NCBI GenBank assembly: GCA_964395065.1
Contig: CAYNAM010000024.1
Span: forward strand, 1 to 26,369
DNA: 26,369 bases
DNA from: Entomomonas sp964395065
Lineage (GTDB): Bacteria; Pseudomonadota; Gammaproteobacteria; Pseudomonadales; Pseudomonadaceae
Reading direction: 5' to 3'
The first letter of the stretch is position 1. Every line of letters begins with the position of its first letter. The notes under the pieces were generated by a model. It worked only from the letters and a program-made list of their open reading frames with translations. It ran no database searches and was not told the origin of the DNA. Made by a program: the position numbers and the translations under genes. Shown piece after piece: positions 7,752 through 14,918 of this stretch.

Positions 7752-9032
7752 TTAGCGAATAACCTCAATACCGCCCATATAGGGTTTCAACGCATCAGGA
7801 ACGATAATTGAACCGTCCGCTTGTTGGTAATTTTCAAGGACAGCAACGAGTGTACGGCCAACTGCTAAACCAGAACCGTTTAGGGTGTGTACTAATTCTG
7901 GCTTATTTGTTTCTGTATTGCGGTAACGTGCTAGCATACGACGTGCTTGGAAATCACCACAGTTAGAGCAAGAGGAGATTTCACGGTATTTATCTTGACT
8001 CGGAATCCATACTTCAATGTCGTAGGTTTTAACAGCACCAAAGCCCATATCGCCAGTGCATAGTGTAATCACACGGTAGGGTAGGTTAAGTAGTTGCAAT
8101 ACTTTTTCAGCATTGGCTGTTAATTCTTCTAATGCTTGCATTGAGGTAGATGGTTCAACAATGCGTACCATTTCAACTTTATCAAATTGGTGCTGACGAA
8201 TCATGCCGCGAGTATCTCTACCTGAAGCACCTGCTTCACTTCTAAAGCAAGGGGAGTGAGCCACTAGTTTGATGGGTAGTTGTTTTTCCTCTAAGATTTG
8301 CCCTGCCACGAGGTTTGTTAACGTGACCTCGGCGGTTGGAATAAGGTATAGATCAGATGCATCTTCACGAGGTAACTTAAATAGGTCTTCTTCAAATTTG
8401 GGGAGTTGTCCTGTACCTTGAAGAGTTTGAGCTTGAACTAAGTAAGGCGTATAAGCTTCTTCATACCCATGTTCTGATGTATGTAGGTTGATCATAAATT
8501 GTGCTAGGGCACGGTGTAATCTTGCGATAGCACCTTTTAATACGGTAAAGCGAGCACCAGACATTCTAACTGCCGCTTCAAAATCAAGCCCACCGATCGC
8601 AGTGCCAAGATCAACGTGATCTTTTACTTCAAAATCAAAAGCTTTAGGCGTTCCCCAACGTCTTACTTCGACATTGTCTTCTTCATCGGCACCGACAGGA
8701 ACACTCTCATCTGGTAGATTGGGAATCGTTAATAAGATCGAGTCTAGTTCAGCTTGTATTGTGTCAAGTTCTGTTTTATTTTTTTCAAGATCATCACCTA
8801 GCTGGTCTACTTCTGCTAGTAAGGGGGCGATGTCTTCTCCACGTTGTTTCGCTTGGCCGATTGCTTTTGCGCGGGCATTACGATCTGCTTGTAATCGCTC
8901 TGTTGTTACTTGTGCAGTGCGGCGTTTTTGCTCGAGTGTTTCGATTTTTTCAACATCGAGTATAAAGCCACGACTTGCAAGTCGTTTTGCTATTTCTTGG
9001 GGTTGTGTTCTTACCAATTTTGAATCTAACAT
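7752..9032 (-). CDS. serS: Seryl-tRNA synthetase
   Basis: A class II aminoacyl-tRNA synthetase that charges tRNA-Ser and, for selenocysteine, tRNA-Sec. Residues about 27-100 form the long charged coiled-coil arm that binds the tRNA variable loop. The catalytic core follows: TPYLV and TGQLPKFEEDLF at 195-218, motif 2 at 263-286 (FRSEAGASGRDTRG then RQHQFDKVE) and motif 3 near 383-400 (TLNGSGLAVGRTL then VLEN). EISSCSNCGDFQARR at 351-365 is typical of bacterial SerRS. Length 426 is normal and no key residue is missing. A TATAAT-like -10 lies about 50 bases upstream of the ATG. It is followed by cysG, four bases after its stop. Confidence 0.98.
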   Translation of the reverse strand: MLDSKLVRTQPQEIAKRLASRGFILDVEKIETLEQKRRTAQVTTERLQADRNARAKAIGQAKQRGEDIAPLLAEVDQLGDDLEKNKTELDTIQAELDSILLTIPNLPDESVPVGADEEDNVEVRRWGTPKAFDFEVKDHVDLGTAIGGLDFEAAVRMSGARFTVLKGAIARLHRALAQFMINLHTSEHGYEEAYTPYLVQAQTLQGTGQLPKFEEDLFKLPREDASDLYLIPTAEVTLTNLVAGQILEEKQLPIKLVAHSPCFRSEAGASGRDTRGMIRQHQFDKVEMVRIVEPSTSMQALEELTANAEKVLQLLNLPYRVITLCTGDMGFGAVKTYDIEVWIPSQDKYREISSCSNCGDFQARRMLARYRNTETNKPELVHTLNGSGLAVGRTLVAVLENYQQADGSIIVPDALKPYMGGIEVIR

Positions 9033-9082
9033 TATTTTGTCTCAATGCGTTAATAAGAAAATATATAAATGTAATAGACTCT

Positions 9083-9088
9083 ATTATA
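9083..9088 (-). promoter_or_regulatory. Probable serS promoter -10 (TATAAT on the minus strand)
   Basis: On the minus strand these bases read TATAAT, a perfect sigma-70 -10 box, about 50 bases upstream of the serS ATG. The -35 region (around 9106-9111) is poor, with only TTTTCA- or TTTCAT-like hexamers at 17-18 base spacing. It overlaps the first arm of the inverted repeat at 9110-9128. The start site would be near 9077. Confidence 0.4.
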
Positions 9089-9109
9089 AAGAGATCAGGA
9101 GCTAAATGA

Positions 9110-9145
9110 AAAAGGTTTATCACCTTTTGTTAGAACGAATTCTAA
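9110..9145. repeat. Two adjacent inverted repeats between serS and hemG
   Basis: Two perfect short palindromes lie one base apart. The first is AAAAGGT - TTATC - ACCTTTT (9110-9128, 7-bp arms, 5-base spacer). The second is TTAGAA - CGAA - TTCTAA (9130-9145, 6-bp arms, 4-base spacer). Neither is followed by a T run on either strand, so they do not look like terminators. They sit just upstream of the predicted serS -10 and about 75 bases upstream of the hemG promoter, a position suited to a regulator operator. I do not recognise the motif. Confidence 0.4.
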
Positions 9146-9204
9146 ATAAAGTATAGTGTAAAAAATAAATAGGTGGATTATGTCTTTTTTGTATTTGTTT
9201 ATTA

Positions 9205-9213
9205 TGCTATAAC
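9205..9213 (+). promoter_or_regulatory. Probable hemG extended -10 promoter
   Basis: The bases TGCTATAAC make an extended -10 element (TG, one base, TATAAC). The upstream -35 region is a T-rich run (9185-9191) with little consensus, as is common when the -10 is extended. A start near 9220 would leave a leader of about 40 bases before the hemG ATG at 9259. Confidence 0.4.
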
Positions 9214-9258
9214 GTAAAAAGCATACAGTATTTCAATAGCCTTAATAAGAGTGCAAAA

Positions 9259-9798
9259 ATGATCGCTAAAACATTACTTTTATATTCAACTGTTGAAGGA
9301 CAAACATTGAAAATTCTCAATAGAATTGCAGAGCAACTGCCTGAGCAAACGTATCATTTCCATAATATAGAGGAGCCATTAACTACCTCTTTGCATGATT
9401 ATGATACAGTTTTGATTGGTGGCTCTATTCGTTATGGTCATTTTAGAAAATCACTTATTCAGTTTGTAAATAGTCATGCGGACATTTTAAATAAGAAAAA
9501 GACAGCGTTCTTTTGTGTTTGTGTTACGGCTAGGAAAGCTGGGAAAGATACACCAGAGGGCAGTGTTTATACACGTAAGTTGTTCGCTAAAACAAAGTGG
9601 AAACCCCAATTGAAAGCTGTGTTTGCTGGTGCTTTATATTACCCACAATATAATTGGTTTGATAGGAGTATGATTCGTTTTATTATGAAGTTAGGTGGTG
9701 AGAAAAATCACGATATGAAGCAAAGTTACAGTTATACCGATTGGGACAAAGTGAATGATTTTGCTAAGGCGTTTTGTTTATTGGCGAATGAAAATTAA
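9259..9798 (+). CDS. hemG: Menaquinone-dependent protoporphyrinogen IX dehydrogenase
   Basis: A flavodoxin-fold enzyme that oxidises protoporphyrinogen IX to protoporphyrin IX, the penultimate step of heme synthesis, passing electrons to the respiratory quinone pool. The 179-residue protein is close in length to E. coli HemG (181) and follows it closely: the FMN phosphate loop region LLYSTVEGQT at 7-16, IGGSIRYGHF at 53-62, ARKAGKDTPEGSVYTRKLF about 91-109, GALYYPQYNWFDRSMIRFIMK about 124-144, and YTDWDKVNDFA near the end. The inserted segment between the last flavodoxin strands, which separates HemG from ordinary flavodoxins, is present. It is monocistronic, divergent from serS, and ends before a 12-bp hairpin shared with the convergent IlvC-like gene. 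Confidence 0.9.
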   Translation: MIAKTLLLYSTVEGQTLKILNRIAEQLPEQTYHFHNIEEPLTTSLHDYDTVLIGGSIRYGHFRKSLIQFVNSHADILNKKKTAFFCVCVTARKAGKDTPEGSVYTRKLFAKTKWKPQLKAVFAGALYYPQYNWFDRSMIRFIMKLGGEKNHDMKQSYSYTDWDKVNDFAKAFCLLANEN

Positions 9799-9811
9799 TA
9801 CAGTACAACTA

Positions 9812-9842
9812 ACTAGGCAATAGGAAGGCTCTATTGCCTAGT
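9812..9842. terminator. Bidirectional hairpin between hemG and the ilvC-like gene
   Basis: A perfect 12-bp stem, ACTAGGCAATAG (9812-9823) with its complement at 9831-9842, and a 7-base loop. It fills the 51-base gap between two convergent stop codons, where a shared terminator is expected. No strong U tract follows on either strand, so it may act as a transcript-end stabiliser or a weak terminator rather than a classic intrinsic one. Confidence 0.55.
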
Positions 9843-9849
9843 GATAGAG

Positions 9850-10863
9850 TTACTTATTACCGCCTAAATCGGTTTCTTTAGCAAAAGTCTCGCGCCATAG
9901 TTTACCAGTTTGTTCCATATCACTGTCTTTACGTTCTCTACGCATGCGATGGAGTGTTGGCATACCATGACTAAATTCAACTAACCAATTACGGGCGAAA
10001 ACCCCTTTTTCCGTTTCATTAAATACTTCACGGATAGCATCTCTATTAATAACACGAGGTCCGCTGTGTCTAACTGCGAACTCGCAAGTACGGCTACAGT
10101 GAGTTGAGAGGTATGTTTCAATACCTACCGCATCGATATCATCAATAACTGAGCGAATAGAGCGTATTGCTTTTGCATAAGCAAATGATTTAGGGTAACC
10201 AGCATCGGCCATTAATTGATAAACTTCTCTCATGAGATGGATTGTACCGCCGTACAATACTTGCTCTTCAAAGTTATCACCTTCTGTCTCATGTTGGAAA
10301 GACATTTCAATAGTACCTGCACGTGTACTACCAGCAGCTTTTGCTAATGCAAGTTCTGTTTTTAATGCATTACCAGTGTAGTCCTGTTCAACACAAACAC
10401 AACCATAAATACCTGATCCATCTAAGTATTTTTGGCGTACCACTGGTCCTGGACCATTTGGAACGAAGAGTGTAACATCAACATTTTTAGGTGGTTGAAT
10501 CGTGCCATATAAAATAGCAAAGCCATGGCAAAAGCTCAGCGTTTGGCCTTCTCTTAAATGTTCATGAATATGTTTTTTATAGGCTTCAGGTTGTGCTGGG
10601 TCTTGTAGTAAAACGTGTACTAAATCGCCTTGTTTGACAGCATCTTCAATACTCATTACCTTGTGCCCATCTGCCTCGGCTCTTTCCCAGTCGGGGAAAA
10701 ATTTTCGATCTCCACAACCAACAATGACGTCTATTCCGCTATCACGAATATTTAAGCTTTGTGCTCTAGCTTGACTGCCATAGCCAATAATAGCTACTGT
10801 TTTTCCTTTCAATGGTTCTAAGGATACATCATCATCACGATAAATCTTTTCTGAAAATTTCAT
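9850..10863 (-). CDS. Ketol-acid reductoisomerase-family protein with altered active site (IlvC-like)
   Basis: A 337-residue protein with the class I KARI layout: an N-terminal Rossmann domain (IIGYGSQ at 25-31) and a C-terminal domain with the KARI_C signature ETEGDNFEEQVLYGG. True KARI is the branched-chain amino-acid enzyme that turns acetolactate into dihydroxyisovalerate. Conserved here are His113 (FCHGF) and the first metal pair Asp196/Glu200. Not conserved are the second metal pair: Glu226 and Glu230 of the P. aeruginosa enzyme align with Lys231 and Ser235 (YAKAIRS in place of YFECLHE). Ser251 aligns with Cys256, and the KGPGH motif reads NGPGP (Asn136, Pro140). The cofactor loop after the second strand (GCGDRKFFPDW) also differs. 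It is probably an NAD(P)-binding paralogue with another reaction. AAGGAG precedes the ATG. No other ilv or leu gene is nearby. Confidence 0.85.
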   Translation of the reverse strand: MKFSEKIYRDDDVSLEPLKGKTVAIIGYGSQARAQSLNIRDSGIDVIVGCGDRKFFPDWERAEADGHKVMSIEDAVKQGDLVHVLLQDPAQPEAYKKHIHEHLREGQTLSFCHGFAILYGTIQPPKNVDVTLFVPNGPGPVVRQKYLDGSGIYGCVCVEQDYTGNALKTELALAKAAGSTRAGTIEMSFQHETEGDNFEEQVLYGGTIHLMREVYQLMADAGYPKSFAYAKAIRSIRSVIDDIDAVGIETYLSTHCSRTCEFAVRHSGPRVINRDAIREVFNETEKGVFARNWLVEFSHGMPTLHRMRRERKDSDMEQTGKLWRETFAKETDLGGNK

Positions 10864-11128
10864 AGCCTACTCCTTGATTTAGAAGAAATACATAAGTGGT
10901 ACTATAAAACTATCTTGTGAAAGTTATAGCAACTAAACTAAAGTTTAATGTTAATTATTTTTGTAAAATGATAATGGTTTTATAATTATTTTAGTCATAG
11001 AAAAAGTATTTTTAACTTAAGAAGAAGAATGGTTACAGGCAGTTAATTATATAAAAAAATAATAAAAATAGAGTAATAAATTATATGTGAATATAGCGTG
11101 GTAATTTGATTAGTTATTAAATCGGTGA

Positions 11129-11142
11129 ATGATATAGATCAA
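11129..11142. promoter_or_regulatory. Possible FNR/ANR binding site
   Basis: ATGATATAGATCAA matches the FNR/ANR consensus TTGAT-N4-ATCAA at nine of ten defined positions. It lies about 270 bases upstream of the ilvC-like start and 345 bases upstream of HU, with no well-placed -10 at the classical -41.5 distance on either strand. In DNA this AT-rich a chance match is plausible. Confidence 0.25.
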
Positions 11143-11393
11143 GTTTAACTTTTAATAAAAATAGAAAAAGAAGTGTTTGAGTAAATTTAAAATACCCATT
11201 GTTAGAAAAATAAGATGGTGGTTTTTTAATCAGGTTGAAAAAAATGATCAAATAGTTGGGCGTCTTGATCTAAACGATATTAATATAAATTTAAGCTATT
11301 GGTTGTTTTAGTGAATAGTGATAAAGGATAGGTTAGAGGTAGTTTTGAAATAGTCTTTAGTTTGGGCAATGTTTATTAATGTAATTTATCTCC

Positions 11394-11399
11394 TATAAT
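11394..11399 (+). promoter_or_regulatory. Probable HU gene promoter -10 (TATAAT)
   Basis: A perfect TATAAT lies 87 bases upstream of the HU ATG. The hexamer at 17-base spacing (GTTTAT, 11371-11376) is a weak -35. A start near 11406 would give a leader of about 80 bases. That placement also argues against translation starting at the TTG at 11402. Confidence 0.45.
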
Positions 11400-11485
11400 G
11401 ATTGCAACCTAACGAAAAGAGAGATACTATACTGGGCATTGACTACCATATATTTATTAATACATGTGAAAATAGGAACAAAGAA

Positions 11486-11782
11486 ATGAATAAGACAGAG
11501 TTAATTAATGCTATTGCAACTAAAGCTAATACTACACAAGCAGAAGCTGGGCGCGTACTCAATGCATTTTTAGAGACTGTTACTGAAACATTACAAAAGG
11601 ATGAGTCAGTTGCATTAGTTGGATTTGGTAGTTTTGAAGTTAAGCAACGCGCAGAGCGTCAAGCACGTAATTTACAAACAGGAAAGCCCATGACTATTCC
11701 TGCTAAAAAAGCGCCTGTATTTAAAGCAGGTAAAGGGCTAAAAGAAGCAGTTGACGCGCCCAAGAAAGCTAAAAAGAAATAA
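11486..11782 (+). CDS. hup: DNA-binding protein HU, Leu63 variant with lysine-rich tail
   Basis: A 98-residue HU/IHF-family nucleoid protein that bends and constrains DNA as a dimer. The start is the ATG at 11486 (MNKTELINAI), with AGGA nine bases upstream; the in-frame TTG at 11402 would add 28 unrelated residues. The core VALVGFGSF at 42-50 and the FKAGKGLKEAV end are typical. At the tip of the DNA-clasping arm the usual RNPQTG reads RNLQTG, so Pro63, the residue that intercalates between base pairs, is Leu. A short basic extension, DAPKKAKKK, follows the normal HU end. It is a single-gene unit with its own promoter and terminator and is closer to the HU-beta/HupB type than to IHF. Confidence 0.93.
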   Translation: MNKTELINAIATKANTTQAEAGRVLNAFLETVTETLQKDESVALVGFGSFEVKQRAERQARNLQTGKPMTIPAKKAPVFKAGKGLKEAVDAPKKAKKK

Positions 11783-11804
11783 TTTATTTCCTAATAGTTT
11801 ATCG

Positions 11805-11850
11805 TAAGGGACTGGATTCAATCTAGCCCCTTATAGCTATTTCTTATTTT
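11805..11850 (+). terminator. HU gene terminator
   Basis: The hairpin pairs TAAGGG-a-CTgGAT with ATCtAG-c-CCCTTA (11805-11833), about 13 bp with one A-C mismatch, one G-U pair and a 3-base loop. A T-rich stretch, CTATTTCTTATTTT, follows. It begins 22 bases after the HU stop. The rest of the gap to the convergent yejK (to 12056) shows no gene. Confidence 0.65.
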
Positions 11851-12056
11851 AAAGTAATTACCAAAATAACCCCCAAATTATCGATTATTCTATCGTATTG
11901 ATAATATTTTTACCTATCTATTCTATTAGTTTTACACTATAGATACTTAAATGATATCGGCTAGAACAAAACAACTCTCTATTAATATCCTATCTAACTG
12001 TTGTAGTCAATTAAGGCATTTCCTTATTTTTATACTGGGAATAAGATTGAATATAA

Positions 12057-13064
12057 TCACTTATTATTGCGTTTTAATTGATCTTTTAGCTTCGTAGGGA
12101 CTTGATGAATAATCAATGTATCACTGCTTTCATCGTACTCAATACGCGAGCCTAATAGATGTGCCTCGAAACTTATAGATAAACCTTCGGCACGGCCTGT
12201 GAATCGCTTAAACTGATTCAGTGTACGTTTATCAGGAGGAATAACGGGCGATAACCCATAGTCTTTATTACGAATGTAGTCATAAAAAGCACGGGGTGTT
12301 TCTTCATTCATCAGTTCAGATAGCTCATCGAGTGAAATGGCTTCACCTAATCGAGCTTGTGAACTAGCATAACTGACGAGAGTGTCTGTTTTTTGTTTGG
12401 TTTGATCTTCAGAATAGTCTTCATCTTCGACATAATCACTGAATGCTTTTAATAATGTGCGCGTTTCACTGGGAGCATCAACGCCTTCTTGGCATCCGAT
12501 AAAATCTCTGAAATAATCAGATACTTTTTTACCATTTTTGCCACGAATAAATGAAATATATTGTTTTGACTGTTTGTTATTTTGCCACTCGGAAAGGTTT
12601 ATACGTGCGGCTAAATGCAGTTGCGCTAAATCAAGGTGCTTAGCTTCTGTTATTTCTAGGCTGTCAGTTACGGTTACCCCTTTGGTATGGTGGAGGAGGG
12701 TAATAGTAAGGTAGTCTGTCATTCCTTGTTGATAGTGTGCAATAAGTACATAGCCACCCATGGATAGATTAGACTCTTCCATCAATTTTTGTAAGTGTTC
12801 TGAAGCTTGCTTACTAAAACTAATAAAATCTTGTTGTTTCTCTAAGTATTGAGTTAACCAACCGCTAAAGGGATAAGCGCCAGATTCTTCATGAAAGTAG
12901 CCCCATGCTTTATTTGGCTTGGCATTGTAGCTCTCATTTAAATCGGTTAATAAGTTTTCCATTGCTTGAGATAGAGATAACTCATGTTCACTGAGATGGA
13001 GTACTGATGGTGTTCCGTCAGGTTTTTTATCAATTAAATGGACAATGCTATGGTGAATAGGCAT
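12057..13064 (-). CDS. yejK: Nucleoid-associated protein YejK (NdpA family)
   Basis: A 335-residue protein of the same length as E. coli YejK, a spermidine-nucleoid-associated protein. The N-terminus (PIHHSIVHLIDKKPDG), the central GFxxx-type stretch ISFIRGKNGKKVSDYFRDFIGC (about 170-191), TRTLLKAFSDYV (about 201-212) and the RFTGRAEGLSISFEAHLLG segment near the C-terminus are the family's conserved parts. It is cytoplasmic with no catalytic motif and a mixed-charge surface. It may bind DNA or modulate topoisomerase IV, as reported for the family. It lies 12 bases downstream of the SLC13 transporter stop and probably shares its transcript; the upstream GAGA is a modest ribosome-binding site. 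No strong terminator follows it. Confidence 0.93.
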   Translation of the reverse strand: MPIHHSIVHLIDKKPDGTPSVLHLSEHELSLSQAMENLLTDLNESYNAKPNKAWGYFHEESGAYPFSGWLTQYLEKQQDFISFSKQASEHLQKLMEESNLSMGGYVLIAHYQQGMTDYLTITLLHHTKGVTVTDSLEITEAKHLDLAQLHLAARINLSEWQNNKQSKQYISFIRGKNGKKVSDYFRDFIGCQEGVDAPSETRTLLKAFSDYVEDEDYSEDQTKQKTDTLVSYASSQARLGEAISLDELSELMNEETPRAFYDYIRNKDYGLSPVIPPDKRTLNQFKRFTGRAEGLSISFEAHLLGSRIEYDESSDTLIIHQVPTKLKDQLKRNNK

Positions 13065-13076
13065 GGTTTTCTCATT

Positions 13077-14918
13077 CTATGGTATTGGATGTAGAGGAAA
13101 TAATATAGGTACAAAGAGTATACAAATTACCATAACTATCAAGGTAAAGGGTACTCCTAATTTTATAAAGTCGATAAATTTATAGCGCCCAGGCCCCACA
13201 ACGAGCGTGTTGACAGGGGATGATACAGGTGTCATAAAAGCAGCAGAAGCTGCCAGAGCAATGGTCATGGCAAATGGATAAGGTGATACGCCTACTTGCT
13301 CAGCTGCTTGAATAGCAATAGGCGCTAATAGAATAGCTGTCGCTGTATTTGAAATAAACAAACCAATAGAAGCGGTTAAAACAAATAAAGCGGCAATGAG
13401 CAGGTGAGGGTTGGAGTTACCTACAACGGAGAGTAAACCAGATACCGCTAAATCAACCCCCCCCGTTTTTTGTAGGGCCGTAGCGAATGGAAACATGCCA
13501 ATAATTAAAATCAGACTTTGCCAATGAATAGATTTATAGGCACTGTCCATATCAATGCAACGGAATGCGCCCATCAATAAGCAACCTAGTAAGGCAATGA
13601 TCACATTGGGGAAAATACCACTGATCATTAGTCCAACGGTAATCGCCAGGGTTATAAGTGCATAAGGTGCACGACTTAGTGCAGGGGCTACTTGATCAAT
13701 TTCTGCGGGTAGGCTTAAAACCAAGAAATCTTGATTGAGTGTTTGTAGTTGTTTAATGGCTTTCCATGTTCCGATGACTAATAAAGTGTCACCTAGTTTA
13801 AGATTTTCATCTATGATGTCATTTTCTAATGATTCACCATTACGCCGTAATCCAACCACGTTAAGTCGATAGGTGGAGCGAAAACCTATTTCTAATATAT
13901 TTTTACCGATTAGTTTTGATTCAGGTGGGAGTGAGACTTCGGCCATGCCAATAGAGTGTGATTGATCCGTGAAGTAATCACCTTTAAATGCTAGTTTTGT
14001 TAGTTGAAATGTATTGCAAAAATCATCAACTGTTTCTTTATAGAAAAAATCGCATAATAAAATATCACCCATTTTTATTTCAAGATGTGATGAAGCATCA
14101 AGTACTTTGTAAGTGATGCGTTTTTCTCTCTCTACACCAATAATATTTGCACCAAAACGCGCTCTTAGTTGTAACTCGGAAATGGTTTTACCAATCATTA
14201 GAGAGCCAGAGTTAACACGCAAGCGGCGATTTCGTCCAGATAGTTTGTAATCTTTAATTAAATCAACTAAATGTCTTTTGTTTTGATGTGAGTCGATATT
14301 GCTATCTGTAGGCGATGCCAGTAAGCGGCGGGCAAATAACATGTAGATAATGCCAATGACTAAAATAACTAAACCAATGGGTGTAAATGAAAAAAAACTA
14401 AAGGGCATAAAGCCAGCCTCTTTTAAAGAGCTGCTAACGACTAGGTTGGGGGCTGTAGCAACTAAGGTAAGCATCCCACTGATAAGCGCTGCAAAACTAA
14501 GAGGCATCATAAGACGTTTAGGGTCTGCATTCATGTGTCTAGCGATATTGAGAACAATGGGAATAAATATGGCCACAATGCCAGTTGAGCTCATGATAGA
14601 ACCAAGTAAAGCAACAGATCCCATGAGTAGTATAATAAGGCGTGTCTCATTATTTTTAGCTTGTTTTATCAGCCAATCGCCAACGCTGTAGGCAATGCCG
14701 GTGCGGACAAGACTTTCTCCAATAACAAAAAAAGCAGCGATCAAAATAACACTGCTGTCACTAAATCCCGTGAGCGTTTCGTTAACAGTTAAAATACCTG
14801 TGAAAGGAAAAGCAACAATAACAGAAAGTGCCACAAAATCCATGCGTGGCTTATTGATAATAAAAGCGATAATAGCTACGACTAATAAGCTAAGAACGAT
14901 GATCAAATCGATATTCAT
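13077..14918 (-). CDS. SLC13/DASS-family anion permease with two RCK_C (TrkA-C) domains
   Basis: A 613-residue inner-membrane protein split by a soluble insert. Hydrophobic segments fill about 3-200 and 418-608, and residues about 230-292 and 325-385 are two RCK_C domains (GKTISELQLRARFGANIIGVER and GKNILEIGFRSTYRLNVVGLRR types). The two halves carry the DASS-like pore motifs STG at 111-113 with ATAPN at 154-158, and SNTATAILLAP at 523-533 with PVSSPVNTLVVGPG at 564-577. Family members move sulfate, dicarboxylates or other anions with sodium; the substrate is not readable here. A sulfate role would fit cysH and cysG in this window, but they lie 5 to 10 kb away and the link is only suggestive. 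The ATG at 14918 has a poor ribosome-binding site. yejK follows 12 bases later. Confidence 0.88.
   Translation of the reverse strand: MNIDLIIVLSLLVVAIIAFIINKPRMDFVALSVIVAFPFTGILTVNETLTGFSDSSVILIAAFFVIGESLVRTGIAYSVGDWLIKQAKNNETRLIILLMGSVALLGSIMSSTGIVAIFIPIVLNIARHMNADPKRLMMPLSFAALISGMLTLVATAPNLVVSSSLKEAGFMPFSFFSFTPIGLVILVIGIIYMLFARRLLASPTDSNIDSHQNKRHLVDLIKDYKLSGRNRRLRVNSGSLMIGKTISELQLRARFGANIIGVEREKRITYKVLDASSHLEIKMGDILLCDFFYKETVDDFCNTFQLTKLAFKGDYFTDQSHSIGMAEVSLPPESKLIGKNILEIGFRSTYRLNVVGLRRNGESLENDIIDENLKLGDTLLVIGTWKAIKQLQTLNQDFLVLSLPAEIDQVAPALSRAPYALITLAITVGLMISGIFPNVIIALLGCLLMGAFRCIDMDSAYKSIHWQSLILIIGMFPFATALQKTGGVDLAVSGLLSVVGNSNPHLLIAALFVLTASIGLFISNTATAILLAPIAIQAAEQVGVSPYPFAMTIALAASAAFMTPVSSPVNTLVVGPGRYKFIDFIKLGVPFTLIVMVICILFVPILFPLHPIP

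Larger units (their letters stand above)
10864..11485. other. Long AT-rich intergenic region between the divergent ilvC-like and HU genes
   Basis: About 620 bases without a credible gene. On both strands the frames are broken by frequent stops; a plus-strand open stretch from 11402 runs into HU but starts with TTG and has no homology-like content before the HU ATG. The region is very rich in A and T. Recognisable within it are the HU -10 box at 11394-11399, an FNR/ANR-like palindrome at 11129-11142 and the ribosome-binding site of the ilvC-like gene at its left edge. I see no tRNA shape, no convincing hairpin terminator and no direct repeats. A small RNA is possible but not supported. Confidence 0.6.

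Noticed and set aside
7748..7768. TTG start seven codons upstream of the chosen cysG ATG
   Set aside because: It overlaps serS by 17 bases. The ATG gives the usual MDFLPLF start and the E. coli numbers for Asp104 and Ser128.
8674..9105. Plus-strand open frame opposite the start of serS, and similar long frames opposite the SLC13 gene (14350-14925), topA (16945-17284) and ftsH (22442-22897, 23300-23557)
   Set aside because: Low-complexity or Ser/Arg/Pro-rich translations lying wholly opposite conserved genes, without family motifs; they are mirror images of the coding strand.
9106..9156. 16-codon open frame with AGGAG just upstream, between serS and hemG
   Set aside because: It is too short to judge, has no run of regulatory codons, and the predicted hemG promoter lies downstream of it, so a leader peptide is unlikely. 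Kept only as part of the inverted-repeat observation.
9033..9258. T-box or other tRNA-sensing leader for serS
   Set aside because: T-boxes are essentially a Gram-positive feature. No specifier loop, antiterminator or T run is visible, and the palindromes lie upstream of the predicted serS start.
11402..11485. In-frame TTG extension that would give HU 28 extra N-terminal residues
   Set aside because: It starts at about the predicted transcription start with no ribosome-binding site, and the added residues do not resemble HU. The ATG at 11486 has AGGA and the normal HU start.
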